Positions 24,102-31,356 of a stretch of 34,493 nucleotides of DNA are shown here, in pieces. The DNA lies in contig NZ_BSTJ01000026.1 in assembly GCF_030269445.1 (NCBI RefSeq), forward strand, positions 1 through 34,493. Direction: 5' to 3'. Made by a program: the position numbers and the translations under genes. The notes beneath the pieces are model-generated. The model did no database searches. It had not been told where the DNA came from and was given only the letters and a program-made list of their open reading frames with translations. Source of the stretch: Actinoallomurus iriomotensis. GTDB taxonomy: Bacteria; Actinomycetota; Actinomycetes; Streptosporangiales; Streptosporangiaceae. Every line of letters starts with the position of its first letter. The first letter of the stretch is position 1.

Positions 24102-24995
24102 TTGCCTGACATCGGTCTGCGCCAACTCGGCAACGACGGCGGGATCAAGACCCTGATCATCACCGGACACACCGACATCCACCACGACTGGCGTACGGTC
24201 TCGCCACTCCTCGCGGAGTTGCTGCGCTCGACAGGGCTGTTCGACGTCCGCATAACCGAGGAGTTCCGCGGGGCAGGGCCGGAGACCCTTGAGCCCTACG
24301 ACCTCGTCGTTCTCAACTATTTCGGCAGATTCGAGCCGTGGGGTCACGCACCGGAGCTGCGCTGGGGCGCGCGGGCCGAGCAGGCGCTGTACGACCACGT
24401 CGCCTCCGGAAAGGGAGTGGTCGTCTACCATGCGTCACTGCAGATGGGCGCCGGATGGGAGGACGACTTCGAGCGAATGGCCGGTGGCGTCATGCGTGAG
24501 CACTGCAGCCGCCGCGCGCCGATACCCGACTTCCGCCTCTACGTCGCCACGCACGATCACCCGATCACCGCGGGCATGCCGGAAAGCTTCCCGCATTACG
24601 ACGACGACCTCTATGTGAACATGCAGTGGACACCTGGAACCGACGTCGAGGTGCTCGTCACCGGGTGGGACAACCCGCTGCGCTACACGCAGGTTCCGGA
24701 TCAGTGGAACGCGCTGCCGGGCATGGGCGAGCAGCACCCGGTGGCATGGGCGAACCGGTACGAGGAGGGACGAGTGTTCGTCACCGGGCTCGGGCACGGA
24801 CCAGAGGCGATCTCGCACCCGTCGTTCCGAGCGCTGTTCACCCGGGGCGCCGAATGGGCGGCCACCGGGAACGTGACGCTGAAGCTGCCGGAGGACTTCG
24901 GTGAGCCGGTGCCCGGTGGCGACTGGTGGCCCACCACGCTGGAGCCGATGGTCCGCACCATGTTCGAGCAGCGTGACCAAGGGGCGACAGCCTGA
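24102..24995 (+). CDS. ThuA-like domain protein (class I amidotransferase-like fold)
   Basis: A 297-aa ThuA-family protein. The N-terminus reads LIITGHTDIHHDW, followed by the LVVLNYFG strand and the family segment GKGVVVYHASLQ; the C-terminal half has PVAWANRYEEGRVFVTGLGHG. These match ThuA-type proteins found with keto-sugar and trehalose catabolism genes; the fold is glutamine-amidotransferase-like but lacks the usual catalytic cysteine. The TTG at 24102 is preferred because GGAGGGG sits at the correct distance and the extra N-terminus from ATG 23988 or 24042 has no family similarity. It is coupled to the next gene by TGATG. It probably acts on 3-keto-glycosides or their products (inference). 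Confidence 0.82.
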   Translation: MPDIGLRQLGNDGGIKTLIITGHTDIHHDWRTVSPLLAELLRSTGLFDVRITEEFRGAGPETLEPYDLVVLNYFGRFEPWGHAPELRWGARAEQALYDHVASGKGVVVYHASLQMGAGWEDDFERMAGGVMREHCSRRAPIPDFRLYVATHDHPITAGMPESFPHYDDDLYVNMQWTPGTDVEVLVTGWDNPLRYTQVPDQWNALPGMGEQHPVAWANRYEEGRVFVTGLGHGPEAISHPSFRALFTRGAEWAATGNVTLKLPEDFGEPVPGGDWWPTTLEPMVRTMFEQRDQGATA

Positions 24996-25774
24996 TGACG
25001 ACCACGCGGACGACCCAGGCCCTCGAGCAGCGCTTGGCCGAACTGGAGGAACGCTTGGCCGCCGCGGAATCGGCGGCTACTCGGGCGGGGGACCGCGGGG
25101 AGGTGGAGAATGTCTTCTCGCGCTACATGTACTACCACAACGCCTTCGAGGACGAGCGGATCGTCGACGAGCTGTGGGCGCGCCGGGGCACCGAAGGTGT
25201 CCGCTCACAGTACAACGACGACGGCGTCTACACCGACTGGGACACGATCATGGCCTACCACAAGGGTCGGCCCCACCCGGTCGGCAAGCTGATCCTGCAC
25301 TACACCACGACTCCGGTCATCGAGGTCTCGGCCGACGGCACGACGGCCAAGGGCCTATGGATCATGATGGGGCTCGAGTCGGGCTTGACCGAGCCGGCGG
25401 AGGCGGAGCACATTCCAGAGTTCTTCTTCGCCAAGCAGGACGTCGACGGGCACAAGGTATGGGCGCACTGGGTGTGGTGCAAGTACGGCGTGGACTTCCT
25501 CAAGCAGGACGGCCAATGGCGTATCTGGAAGTTCCGCTGCTTCGAGGTGGCCCGCGCGCCCTTCGACGAGAACTGGATCGCCTTCGCCGCCCATCAGCGC
25601 GCCGACTACGAGGCGAAACTCGCCTATTTCGGCGAGGACGGCAAGCCGGTCTTCCTCCCGGCCGTAAACGGGCCCACGGTCACCCCGTCGTCGGCGTACT
25701 CGATCCATTCGAGTCAGCAGTTGTTCCCCGCACCGCCACAACCGTATAGCGAATTCGAGGACACATTCCGTTGA
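24995..25774 (+). CDS. NTF2/SnoaL-like fold protein with N-terminal coiled coil
   Basis: A 259-aa protein. Residues 8-32 form a short charged coiled coil (LEQRLAELEERLAAAES), then a SnoaL-like domain with FSRYMYYHNAFEDERIVDELW, and a C-terminal extension of about 75 residues. Proteins of this type occur in gene sets for aromatic and secondary-metabolite breakdown, where the fold serves as isomerase, hydratase or dehydratase. HYTTTPVIEV and WAHWVWCKYGVDF line the predicted cavity. The start overlaps the ThuA stop by one base. The reaction is unknown. Confidence 0.78.
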   Translation: MTTTRTTQALEQRLAELEERLAAAESAATRAGDRGEVENVFSRYMYYHNAFEDERIVDELWARRGTEGVRSQYNDDGVYTDWDTIMAYHKGRPHPVGKLILHYTTTPVIEVSADGTTAKGLWIMMGLESGLTEPAEAEHIPEFFFAKQDVDGHKVWAHWVWCKYGVDFLKQDGQWRIWKFRCFEVARAPFDENWIAFAAHQRADYEAKLAYFGEDGKPVFLPAVNGPTVTPSSAYSIHSSQQLFPAPPQPYSEFEDTFR

Positions 25775-25778
25775 GCGT

Positions 25779-25817
25779 CGATCGGTCCCGCTGGCGTTGT
25801 TCCGGCGGGACCGATCG
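25779..25817 (+). terminator. Hairpin after the ThuA/NTF2 gene pair
   Basis: A perfect 13-bp stem (CGATCGGTCCCGC / GCGGGACCGATCG, arms 25779-25791 and 25805-25817) starts five bases after the stop. It lacks a T-run, as is common in high-GC actinobacteria. It also marks the end of the intact locus before insertion-sequence debris. Confidence 0.7.
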
Positions 25818-25941
25818 CGTCATCGTACGGCGGCCCGTTCCCAGCGGGCGACACTCCCGCGGCACGATCCCCGCAAAAGGCCGACCAGGTCCGTCGCCGC
25901 ATGAAGCGGGGTAGTCGGCCGCCTGCGTTCTGCGCAATCGG

Positions 25942-26025
25942 CTAGCGGTAGCGGCACGCCGTGCATCGCTCGGCGAAGGTCTCCTTGACGCAAGCCTCGT
26001 TACGACAGAAGAACCGCAGAACCTG
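25942..26025 (-). pseudogene. ISL3-like transposase zinc-finger fragment
   Basis: On the minus strand a short frame reads LRFFCRNEACVKETFAER and ends at a stop at 25942. This is the cysteine-rich N-terminal zinc-binding signature (CRN..C...TFAE) of ISL3-family transposases. Nothing else of that gene is nearby, so only a scar remains. Confidence 0.6.
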
Positions 26026-26027
26026 TG

Positions 26028-26215
26028 GGTTTGGATGGCATCGAGGTGGAAGGGTAGGCGTTCCGGAACGTAGTCCAGAAACTGGACGTCGGCCTTTTGG
26101 TCGTAACGGGGTAGATGTGCAGGATGCGTAGCCGGGTGCAGTCGTCGATCGCCGTGAATTGATAGTACTTGGCGCGCCGTCGCACCTTGGGGCCCGCCTG
26201 GTGATCAGTGCCGTG
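26028..26215 (-). pseudogene. IS481-type transposase, broken catalytic-core fragment
   Basis: The minus strand reads HGTDHQAGPKVRRR followed by KYYQFTAIDDCTRLRILHIY, which contains the first-aspartate region of the IS481/IS3 integrase core. A frameshift then moves the homology (VQFLDYVPERLPF...DAIQT) to another frame. It stops abruptly before the DNGAEF motif that should follow. It is non-functional. Confidence 0.75.
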
Positions 26216-26352
26216 CTCTAGCGACTTGCCCCTGAAAAAGCGGCGTTGGGTGGAGAGGCGAACCGGAGGACTGGTTTGGCCTGGTTCGCCAGTCGTGGGT
26301 ACCGGATCCGTGGCGGGGCCGGGGATTGGCCTGGTTCACCGGCTGATCACGG

Positions 26353-26487
26353 TCATCCGTTGGAGGTGTAGACGAAGATTCCCAGCCCGACCCAGGTCTG
26401 GGCTCCGTCGAGGTGGCGCATGCGGGTGCGGCGTAGTCCCAATCCTTGTTAGAGGTGGCTGATGCGGGCTTCGACTGCAATGCGCCA
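26353..26487 (-). pseudogene. C-terminal scrap of another DDE transposase
   Basis: The minus strand reads WRIAVEARISHL, a stop, and then GLGLRRTRMRHL with GAQTWVGLGIFVYTSNG. This is the usual C-terminal end of IS1182/ISNCY-like DDE transposases (ExRISxLKRGxGLRRTR...WVGxGIxAYNL). It lies between the two halves of the IS481 relic, so one element probably inserted into or recombined with the other. Confidence 0.55.
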
Positions 26488-26797
26488 CGACGTGGTTGTG
26501 CTGCCACAAATAGATGATCTTGTTGACGGTGTCAGCGTGGGTGGCGTTCGGGCTATGGTGCGGGTGGCTGGAGCGGTCCCGCGGTCCGTCGATACCTTCT
26601 TCTTGATAACGGCGCAGCCATCGGTAGAAGCAGGTTCGGCTGATCTCGTAGTAGCGGCAAGGTCAGCGAGACGTTCCCGGTGACCTCTTCTGCGTGGCGA
26701 AGGACCGCCAGGCACCGCTGCGCCTGGCGGTCGAGCTGCTGTTGGAGCGATGGGGGATGAAGGATCTCCGTCGTGATTGGAGACCCCGTTGTCAACA
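26488..26797 (-). mobile_element. IS481-type element end and N-terminal transposase fragment
   Basis: Minus-strand homology to the IS481 transposase N-terminus: QAQRCLAVLRHAEEVTGNVS, then a one-base insertion, then CRYYEISRTCFYRWLRRYQEE and RDRSSHPHHSPNATHAD. The outer end is TGTTGACAAC (26788-26797 read on the minus strand), a plausible IS481 terminus. The 30 bp beyond it run straight into the hydroxypyruvate isomerase-like gene, so the element landed at its 3' end. Confidence 0.72.
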
Positions 26798-26827
26798 ACG
26801 TCCGGCGGTTTTAGAACTAGGGCGCGC

Positions 26828-27604
26828 TTATCCCTTGGCGGCGATAGCTCGGATACGCGCGACGGAGGCAACCGACTCCACGGTGGGGAAGTACTCGAGC
26901 CCGATCGGGCCGTCGTACCCGGATGCGCGGAGCGTGGCTAGATGCGCGGCCCAGTCGATGCCCCCGCTGCCTGGCTCACCGCGACCGGGGACGTCCGCGA
27001 TCTGCACGTAGTCGACGAAACCCGCGGCATTGGCGAGTTCGGTCGCGGGGTCCTCGCCTTCGGTGATCGAGTGGTACATGTCGTAAAGGATCTTGAAGTT
27101 TTCGGAGTCCACGCCTTTGGCCACGGTGACGGCATCGGCGGTGCGGTCGAGGAGGGCACCGGGGTGATCAACGCGGGTGTTGACCGGTTCGAGCACCAGC
27201 GTCACGCCCGAGCCTTTAATCCGCTGCGCCGCTTGGGAGAACACCTCGACGAGCTTGTCGAGGTTCTGCGCCCGCTTCGCGCCGGGGAATCCGATGCCGG
27301 AGCCGAGGACGACGCGCGGGCAGCCCAGCAGTCTGGCATGCTCGACGGCGAGGTCGAGCCCCTCGAAGAACGGGCCGAGATCCGTACCCGGCAGGGTGAA
27401 GTTCGTCCGGGGACCGGCGAGCAGGGCGGTCAACTTCAGGCCGGTGTCGGCCAGCGCCTTGGAGAGAGACTCGACATCCTTGTCGGTCGAGAACCACATC
27501 TCGAGCGCGTCGAAGTCGGCGGTGGCCGCGGCGCGCACCCGGTCGGCTGCGTCCGGGCCGGCTTCGGTGAAGAGCAGTTCGATGTTCGCGGACAGTTGGT
27601 ACAC
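26828..27604 (-). CDS. Hydroxypyruvate isomerase-family TIM barrel
   Basis: A 258-aa protein of the Hyi family, the usual length for it. The metal ligands align with the well-known set: E139 (LVLEPVNTRVDHPG), D175 (ILYDMYHSITEG), Q201 (DYVQIADVPGRGEPG) and E237 (IGLEYFP). Real hydroxypyruvate isomerases show exactly these motifs, but the family also includes tetrulose and keto-sugar isomerases. It starts with GTG behind a GGAAGTAGGA leader. It is the last gene of the leftward transporter operon, after a decayed alpha-like fragment. It probably finishes conversion of a sugar fragment to a central metabolite (inference). Confidence 0.87.
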   Translation of the reverse strand: MYQLSANIELLFTEAGPDAADRVRAAATADFDALEMWFSTDKDVESLSKALADTGLKLTALLAGPRTNFTLPGTDLGPFFEGLDLAVEHARLLGCPRVVLGSGIGFPGAKRAQNLDKLVEVFSQAAQRIKGSGVTLVLEPVNTRVDHPGALLDRTADAVTVAKGVDSENFKILYDMYHSITEGEDPATELANAAGFVDYVQIADVPGRGEPGSGGIDWAAHLATLRASGYDGPIGLEYFPTVESVASVARIRAIAAKG

Positions 27605-27639
27605 GGACAGTCCTACTTCCGGTCGGTGTGGGTGAGGGA

Positions 27640-27780
27640 TTAGGCGATGGCGCGCCGGATGAGGGCGTGCTGCCTGCTGATGAGGTCCACGGGGTCGGTC
27701 TCGTTAAGGTCGGCGAAGGCGTGGCCCTTCCATTCGCTGGAGAAGAAGCCCGAGCGGCCGCCGCGTAGGAATTCCCGGCA
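27640..27780 (-). pseudogene. Decayed C-terminus of an alpha-like TIM-barrel gene
   Basis: Between the permease stop and the isomerase start the minus strand encodes, in one frame, REFLRGGRSGFFSSEWKG, then DPVDLISRQHALIRRAIA and a TAA at 27640. This matches the ends of the deglycosidase alpha-like proteins (SGYLSSEYEG ... RRQHALIRRLA at 14202-15089). Everything upstream, including the metal-binding strands, is missing, and no start codon or ribosome site fits. It is therefore the remnant of a further alpha-type gene that once lay in the transporter operon. Confidence 0.7.
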
Positions 27781-27811
27781 TGTTGAAGGCGAGGCTGACG
27801 AAGAGGCCGCC

Positions 27812-28654
27812 TCAGCCTTTTAGGCCACCCGCATATCCCTGGATGAACTTCTTCTGCGCGAAGAAGTAGAAGGCGAGGAGCGGCACCATCGAGATTATGA
27901 CGACGGCGAAGATGAGGTTCCACTGTGACACCAGTGAGCCCACGTAGTTGTACATCACCACCGGCAGCGTCTGGTGTCCCGAGCCGTTCAGGAAGATCAG
28001 TGCGGTGAAGAAGTCGTTCCACACGATCAGGCCGGTCAGGATGGCTACCGTGCCGGTGGCCGGACCCATCAGCGGGAAGACGATGCGGAGGAAGACCCGG
28101 CTGCGGGAGGCACCGTCGACCGTCGCTGCCTCCTCATAATCGCGGGGCAGCCGACGGAAGAACCCGCTGTAGAGGAATACCGATAGCGGCATCAATGTTC
28201 CGCCGTAGACCACGATCAGCCCCACTGGAGAGCCGACGAGACCGAGGTTGCGGGCCTCGACATATAGAGGTACGACGCCGAGCTGGGTCGGCAGCAGGAT
28301 GGCAATAAGGACCAGGTAGTACGTCCGGGTGCTCCAGCGGCTGGTGCTGCGCGTCAGGACGTACGCGGCTGGCGAGCCGGCAACGACCAGCAGCAGGATG
28401 CTTCCCACGGTGATGATCACGCTATTCAGTAGACCGTGCAGGATGTTCGATGAGGCACCGCTCGATGGGGCAAGCAGGGTGCTGAAGTTGTTCAGCGTCA
28501 GGTGCTTTGGCGGTGCCAGCGTCGAGCTGGTAAGGACCTCCTTGTCCGGCTTCAGAGACGTGGTCACCAGGAAGTAGAACGGACTCAGCATGGCGAGCGT
28601 CACGAGAATCATGACGATCTCAAGGATCAGAGTCTTCTTGCGGTAGGAGAACAC
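27812..28654 (-). CDS. Sugar ABC transporter permease (MalG/UgpE type)
   Basis: A 280-aa inner-membrane protein with six predicted transmembrane segments; the first covers about residues 9-31. It has the EAA loop DYEEAATVDGASRSRVFLRI that docks the ATPase. The C-terminal QKKFIQGYAGGLKG is the typical MalG-type ending. It starts with GTG at 28654, 14 bp after the partner permease stop; the ribosome site is weak (AGAGCC), suggesting coupling. It forms a heterodimeric channel with the product of 28669-29613. Confidence 0.93.
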   Translation of the reverse strand: MFSYRKKTLILEIVMILVTLAMLSPFYFLVTTSLKPDKEVLTSSTLAPPKHLTLNNFSTLLAPSSGASSNILHGLLNSVIITVGSILLLVVAGSPAAYVLTRSTSRWSTRTYYLVLIAILLPTQLGVVPLYVEARNLGLVGSPVGLIVVYGGTLMPLSVFLYSGFFRRLPRDYEEAATVDGASRSRVFLRIVFPLMGPATGTVAILTGLIVWNDFFTALIFLNGSGHQTLPVVMYNYVGSLVSQWNLIFAVVIISMVPLLAFYFFAQKKFIQGYAGGLKG

Positions 28655-28668
28655 AGGCTCTATCCGAT

Positions 28669-29613
28669 CTACGTACGGTCGCGGGTGGCATACTGCTGCA
28701 CGATGGTGACAATGAAGATCAGCACGCTGAGCACCAGGGCCAGCGCCGCGCCGAAGCCAAAGTTCGTGAACACGAACGTCTGCTGGTAGACCTCCGTGGC
28801 GAGGGTCTGAGTCGCCCCGGCCGGTCCGCCGCCCGTGAGCGCCAGGACCTGATCGAAGATCCGGAATCCCTGGATGAGCATGAGCGTCGTCGCGATTGCA
28901 ATCGACGGCTGGATCATCGGAATGGTTATCGCGCGGAATCTCCGGAAAGCGCCTGCACCGTCGATCGCGGCAGCTTCCTCAAGCTCGGCCGGCACGGTCG
29001 CCAGACCGGCCAGATAGATCACCATTACCATGCCGGTGTTCTGCCACACCATCACCACCAGAACCGCGGCGAGAGCCAGCTTGGGATCGGTCAGCCAGTC
29101 GTGCTGCCAGCTCTTCAACCCGATCGCGCCGAGTACCTGGTTGAGCGGGCCCTCGTAGGCGAAGATGAACTTCCAGATGTAGGAGACGGCGATCGGCGCG
29201 ATCACAACCGGCATGAACAACAGCACGCGCAGCAGATGCCGGGTCTTGAGCCGCCGGTTGAGAGCCAGCGCGAAGAGCAGCCCCAGTATGTTCGTGAAGA
29301 CTAGGAAGCCGAAGCCCAGGATGAGGCTATTTTTCAGCGCCCCCGTCAGCTCGGCCGTTTGGAAGATCCGGCGGAAATTCTTCAACCCAATGAAGTCGAA
29401 AGAACCGATCCCGGTCCAGTTCGTGAAGGCATAGAAGGCGCCGCTGGCGATTGCCAAATAGATCAGGACGATCATGAGTACGACCGCCGGTAGCGCCCAC
29501 CACCAGTAGCCGTAACCGACGCGATAGCGGGAGCGAGGCCTTCTGGCGGGCTTCGGTGCTTCGGTCGAGCGGCGGTCGTTCGCCGCCCGCCCCTGGCTCT
29601 CGATCATCGTCAT
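28669..29613 (-). CDS. Sugar ABC transporter permease (MalF/UgpA type)
   Basis: A 314-aa permease with a cytoplasmic arginine-rich N-terminus (about 1-35) and six transmembrane segments. The EAA loop is ELEEAAAIDGAGAFRRFRAI. ATG 29613 is preceded by a purine-rich leader. It lies between the binding protein and the MalG-type permease, giving the standard order binding protein, permease, permease. No ATPase gene is present in the operon or the window, so a shared MsmK-like ATPase encoded elsewhere is expected. Confidence 0.93.
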   Translation of the reverse strand: MTMIESQGRAANDRRSTEAPKPARRPRSRYRVGYGYWWWALPAVVLMIVLIYLAIASGAFYAFTNWTGIGSFDFIGLKNFRRIFQTAELTGALKNSLILGFGFLVFTNILGLLFALALNRRLKTRHLLRVLLFMPVVIAPIAVSYIWKFIFAYEGPLNQVLGAIGLKSWQHDWLTDPKLALAAVLVVMVWQNTGMVMVIYLAGLATVPAELEEAAAIDGAGAFRRFRAITIPMIQPSIAIATTLMLIQGFRIFDQVLALTGGGPAGATQTLATEVYQQTFVFTNFGFGAALALVLSVLIFIVTIVQQYATRDRT

Positions 29614-29684
29614 GTCGCCGCCTGTTCCCTTTCTGTCGAAGCCGGACGGCTGGGCGGGGCCCGAACCCGCCCCACCCCGCGGAA

Positions 29685-30971
29685 TCAGCTGCTCCAGGCA
29701 GCGTCCATCATTTTGAGCACGTCATCGATGCTCTTCTGTCCGGTGATCAGGCCGGTCGTGCCGGTACCCAGCGCGTTGTACACCTGGCCGTTCTGCCAAC
29801 CGTCAACGCCGTACGGCCGGTACTGCTGGCCCTTGAGCAAACCGGCAACCTTCTGGTACTGCGGCAGCAGGTCGGAGGAGTCGACGTTGCCGATCGGGAT
29901 CGCGCCCTGGGCATCGGCGAACTTCTTGGCTTCAGCCGGCGAGACGGAGAACTTGATGAAGTCCTCGACCAGCTTCGGGTTCTTCGAATTCTTGTTGCCG
30001 GCCAGGCCCAGGTCGGCGCTGAGGGTCATGTACGTCTTCGTGCCTTGCGGGGCCGGGAACGGTAGCGCAATGAGTTTCACCGCACCGTGGGCTGAGTCCA
30101 TGATGTCCTTCGTCGCCCCGCTGGGCGCGAAGAAGCCGAAGATCTTGCCCTGACTTTCGTAGTTGGTCAGCGTATCGAACCCGGCACCTGCAGCGCCCGC
30201 CTGGAAGCAGCCGGACTTATTCAAATCGATGACGGCCTGCAGCGCCTGGTGCCAACCCGGCGTATTCTCGAAGGTGGTCTTGTCTGCGGCCCGGTCCTGA
30301 TTCCAGTTCGGATTAGACCCATAGACGGTCGAAGTGGCGATCTCCATCGCCATGATGCCGGAATTCTCCGGAATTGAGCCGGCTAGTCCGAAGATCGCCT
30401 TTCCCTTGGCCTTAACCGCGCCGCACTGGGAGATGACATCCTGGAGGGTGGACGACGGGGTAATCGTGACACCATTTTGCTTCGCGACCTCGTCGTTGTA
30501 GACGATCCCGCTGATCATCGAGGAGCTGGGAACACCATAGAGCGTCCCGTTGGACGAGTAACCCTCGAGCTCCGTGGCCGGGATAATGCTCTTCAGACTC
30601 GGGTCCGTCAGCGGGAGCAGCTTTCCGGCCTTGGCAAGATGACCGATCGACGCAGCCTGGCCGGCGCCCGCGTTGATCCACATCACATCTGGTCCGTTGC
30701 CGGCCTGCATCTGGGTGGTCAGGGTCTGGTTGGCGGCATTCAGCGCGATCCGGTTGGTCTTGATGTTCACCCCGGGGTGCGCCGCCATGTAGTCCTTGGC
30801 CAGAACCTCGTAGACCTGGTCCGTAGGATTGGCGCTTGCGTACGAGAGGGTGATCGTGTGCGGGTCGTTGCCGCCGTTTGTTCCTCCTGATCCGCACGCA
30901 GCGAGCATCAGGGCGGCGGCCAGCGGCAGCGCGAGGACGGCGCTGCGCCGCTGGGTCGTTGGCAACGTCAT
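29685..30971 (-). CDS. ABC-transporter sugar-binding lipoprotein (family 1), copy 2
   Basis: A 428-aa lipoprotein: signal peptide with lipobox LAAC (Cys26), then a Gly/Asn-rich linker and the family-1 binding domain (HPGVNIKTNRIALN, NGPDVMWINAG, GKIFGFFAPSG). It shares length and many motifs with copy 1 at 21268 but is clearly diverged, so the two may bind different glycosides for the same channel. ATG 30971 has GAGAGGC upstream. It heads the leftward transporter operon 29685-26828. Confidence 0.93.
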   Translation of the reverse strand: MTLPTTQRRSAVLALPLAAALMLAACGSGGTNGGNDPHTITLSYASANPTDQVYEVLAKDYMAAHPGVNIKTNRIALNAANQTLTTQMQAGNGPDVMWINAGAGQAASIGHLAKAGKLLPLTDPSLKSIIPATELEGYSSNGTLYGVPSSSMISGIVYNDEVAKQNGVTITPSSTLQDVISQCGAVKAKGKAIFGLAGSIPENSGIMAMEIATSTVYGSNPNWNQDRAADKTTFENTPGWHQALQAVIDLNKSGCFQAGAAGAGFDTLTNYESQGKIFGFFAPSGATKDIMDSAHGAVKLIALPFPAPQGTKTYMTLSADLGLAGNKNSKNPKLVEDFIKFSVSPAEAKKFADAQGAIPIGNVDSSDLLPQYQKVAGLLKGQQYRPYGVDGWQNGQVYNALGTGTTGLITGQKSIDDVLKMMDAAWSS

Positions 30972-31356
30972 GGTGAGCCTCTCGGTAGCCTCAGACCGAG
31001 ATCGCCGGTGCGATCTCCGCTGGTGGAGTGGCGGACGTAGGCAGTGTCACAGCAATTTTGTTTGTTAACAACGTATGTCCTGCTGATGACGGGCATCGAC
31101 GTGGTTTATCCGCGCGGGGAGTATGGCTTCGCTGCGGATGCGACCGGCGGGGCGGTTGTCCGCCGCGCTTGCCAGGATGGGCCTACCGCTTCAATGCGGC
31201 CGCGAGCTGGGCCTGGTTCACCGATGACAGAGTATCGACATCATGCCGCTCACGATCATGCTCACCGGTCGGGATACGGCCACGTCAGCGTGCTGGCAGG
31301 GTGGCCCGCAGGGGCATGAAACTGCCGTGTAGGCTCTGCGGGTAGCGGCGATCGAT
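30972..31356. promoter_or_regulatory. Upstream region of the transporter operon, with palindrome
   Basis: No gene is supported in these 385 bp. A perfect 10-bp palindrome TTGTTAACAA lies at 31062-31071, about 91 bp upstream of the lipoprotein start, within an AT-rich patch (31053-31075). It could be an operator for the ROK or another regulator. It also resembles the TGTTGACAAC end of the IS481 relic at 26797, so it may be a leftover insertion-sequence end. The rest (31080-31356) shows no recognisable coding sequence. Confidence 0.35.

Noticed and set aside
26787-26800. CGTTGT-CA-ACAACG as an operator for the isomerase gene
   Set aside because: It lies downstream of the leftward isomerase gene and coincides with the expected terminus of the IS481 relic.
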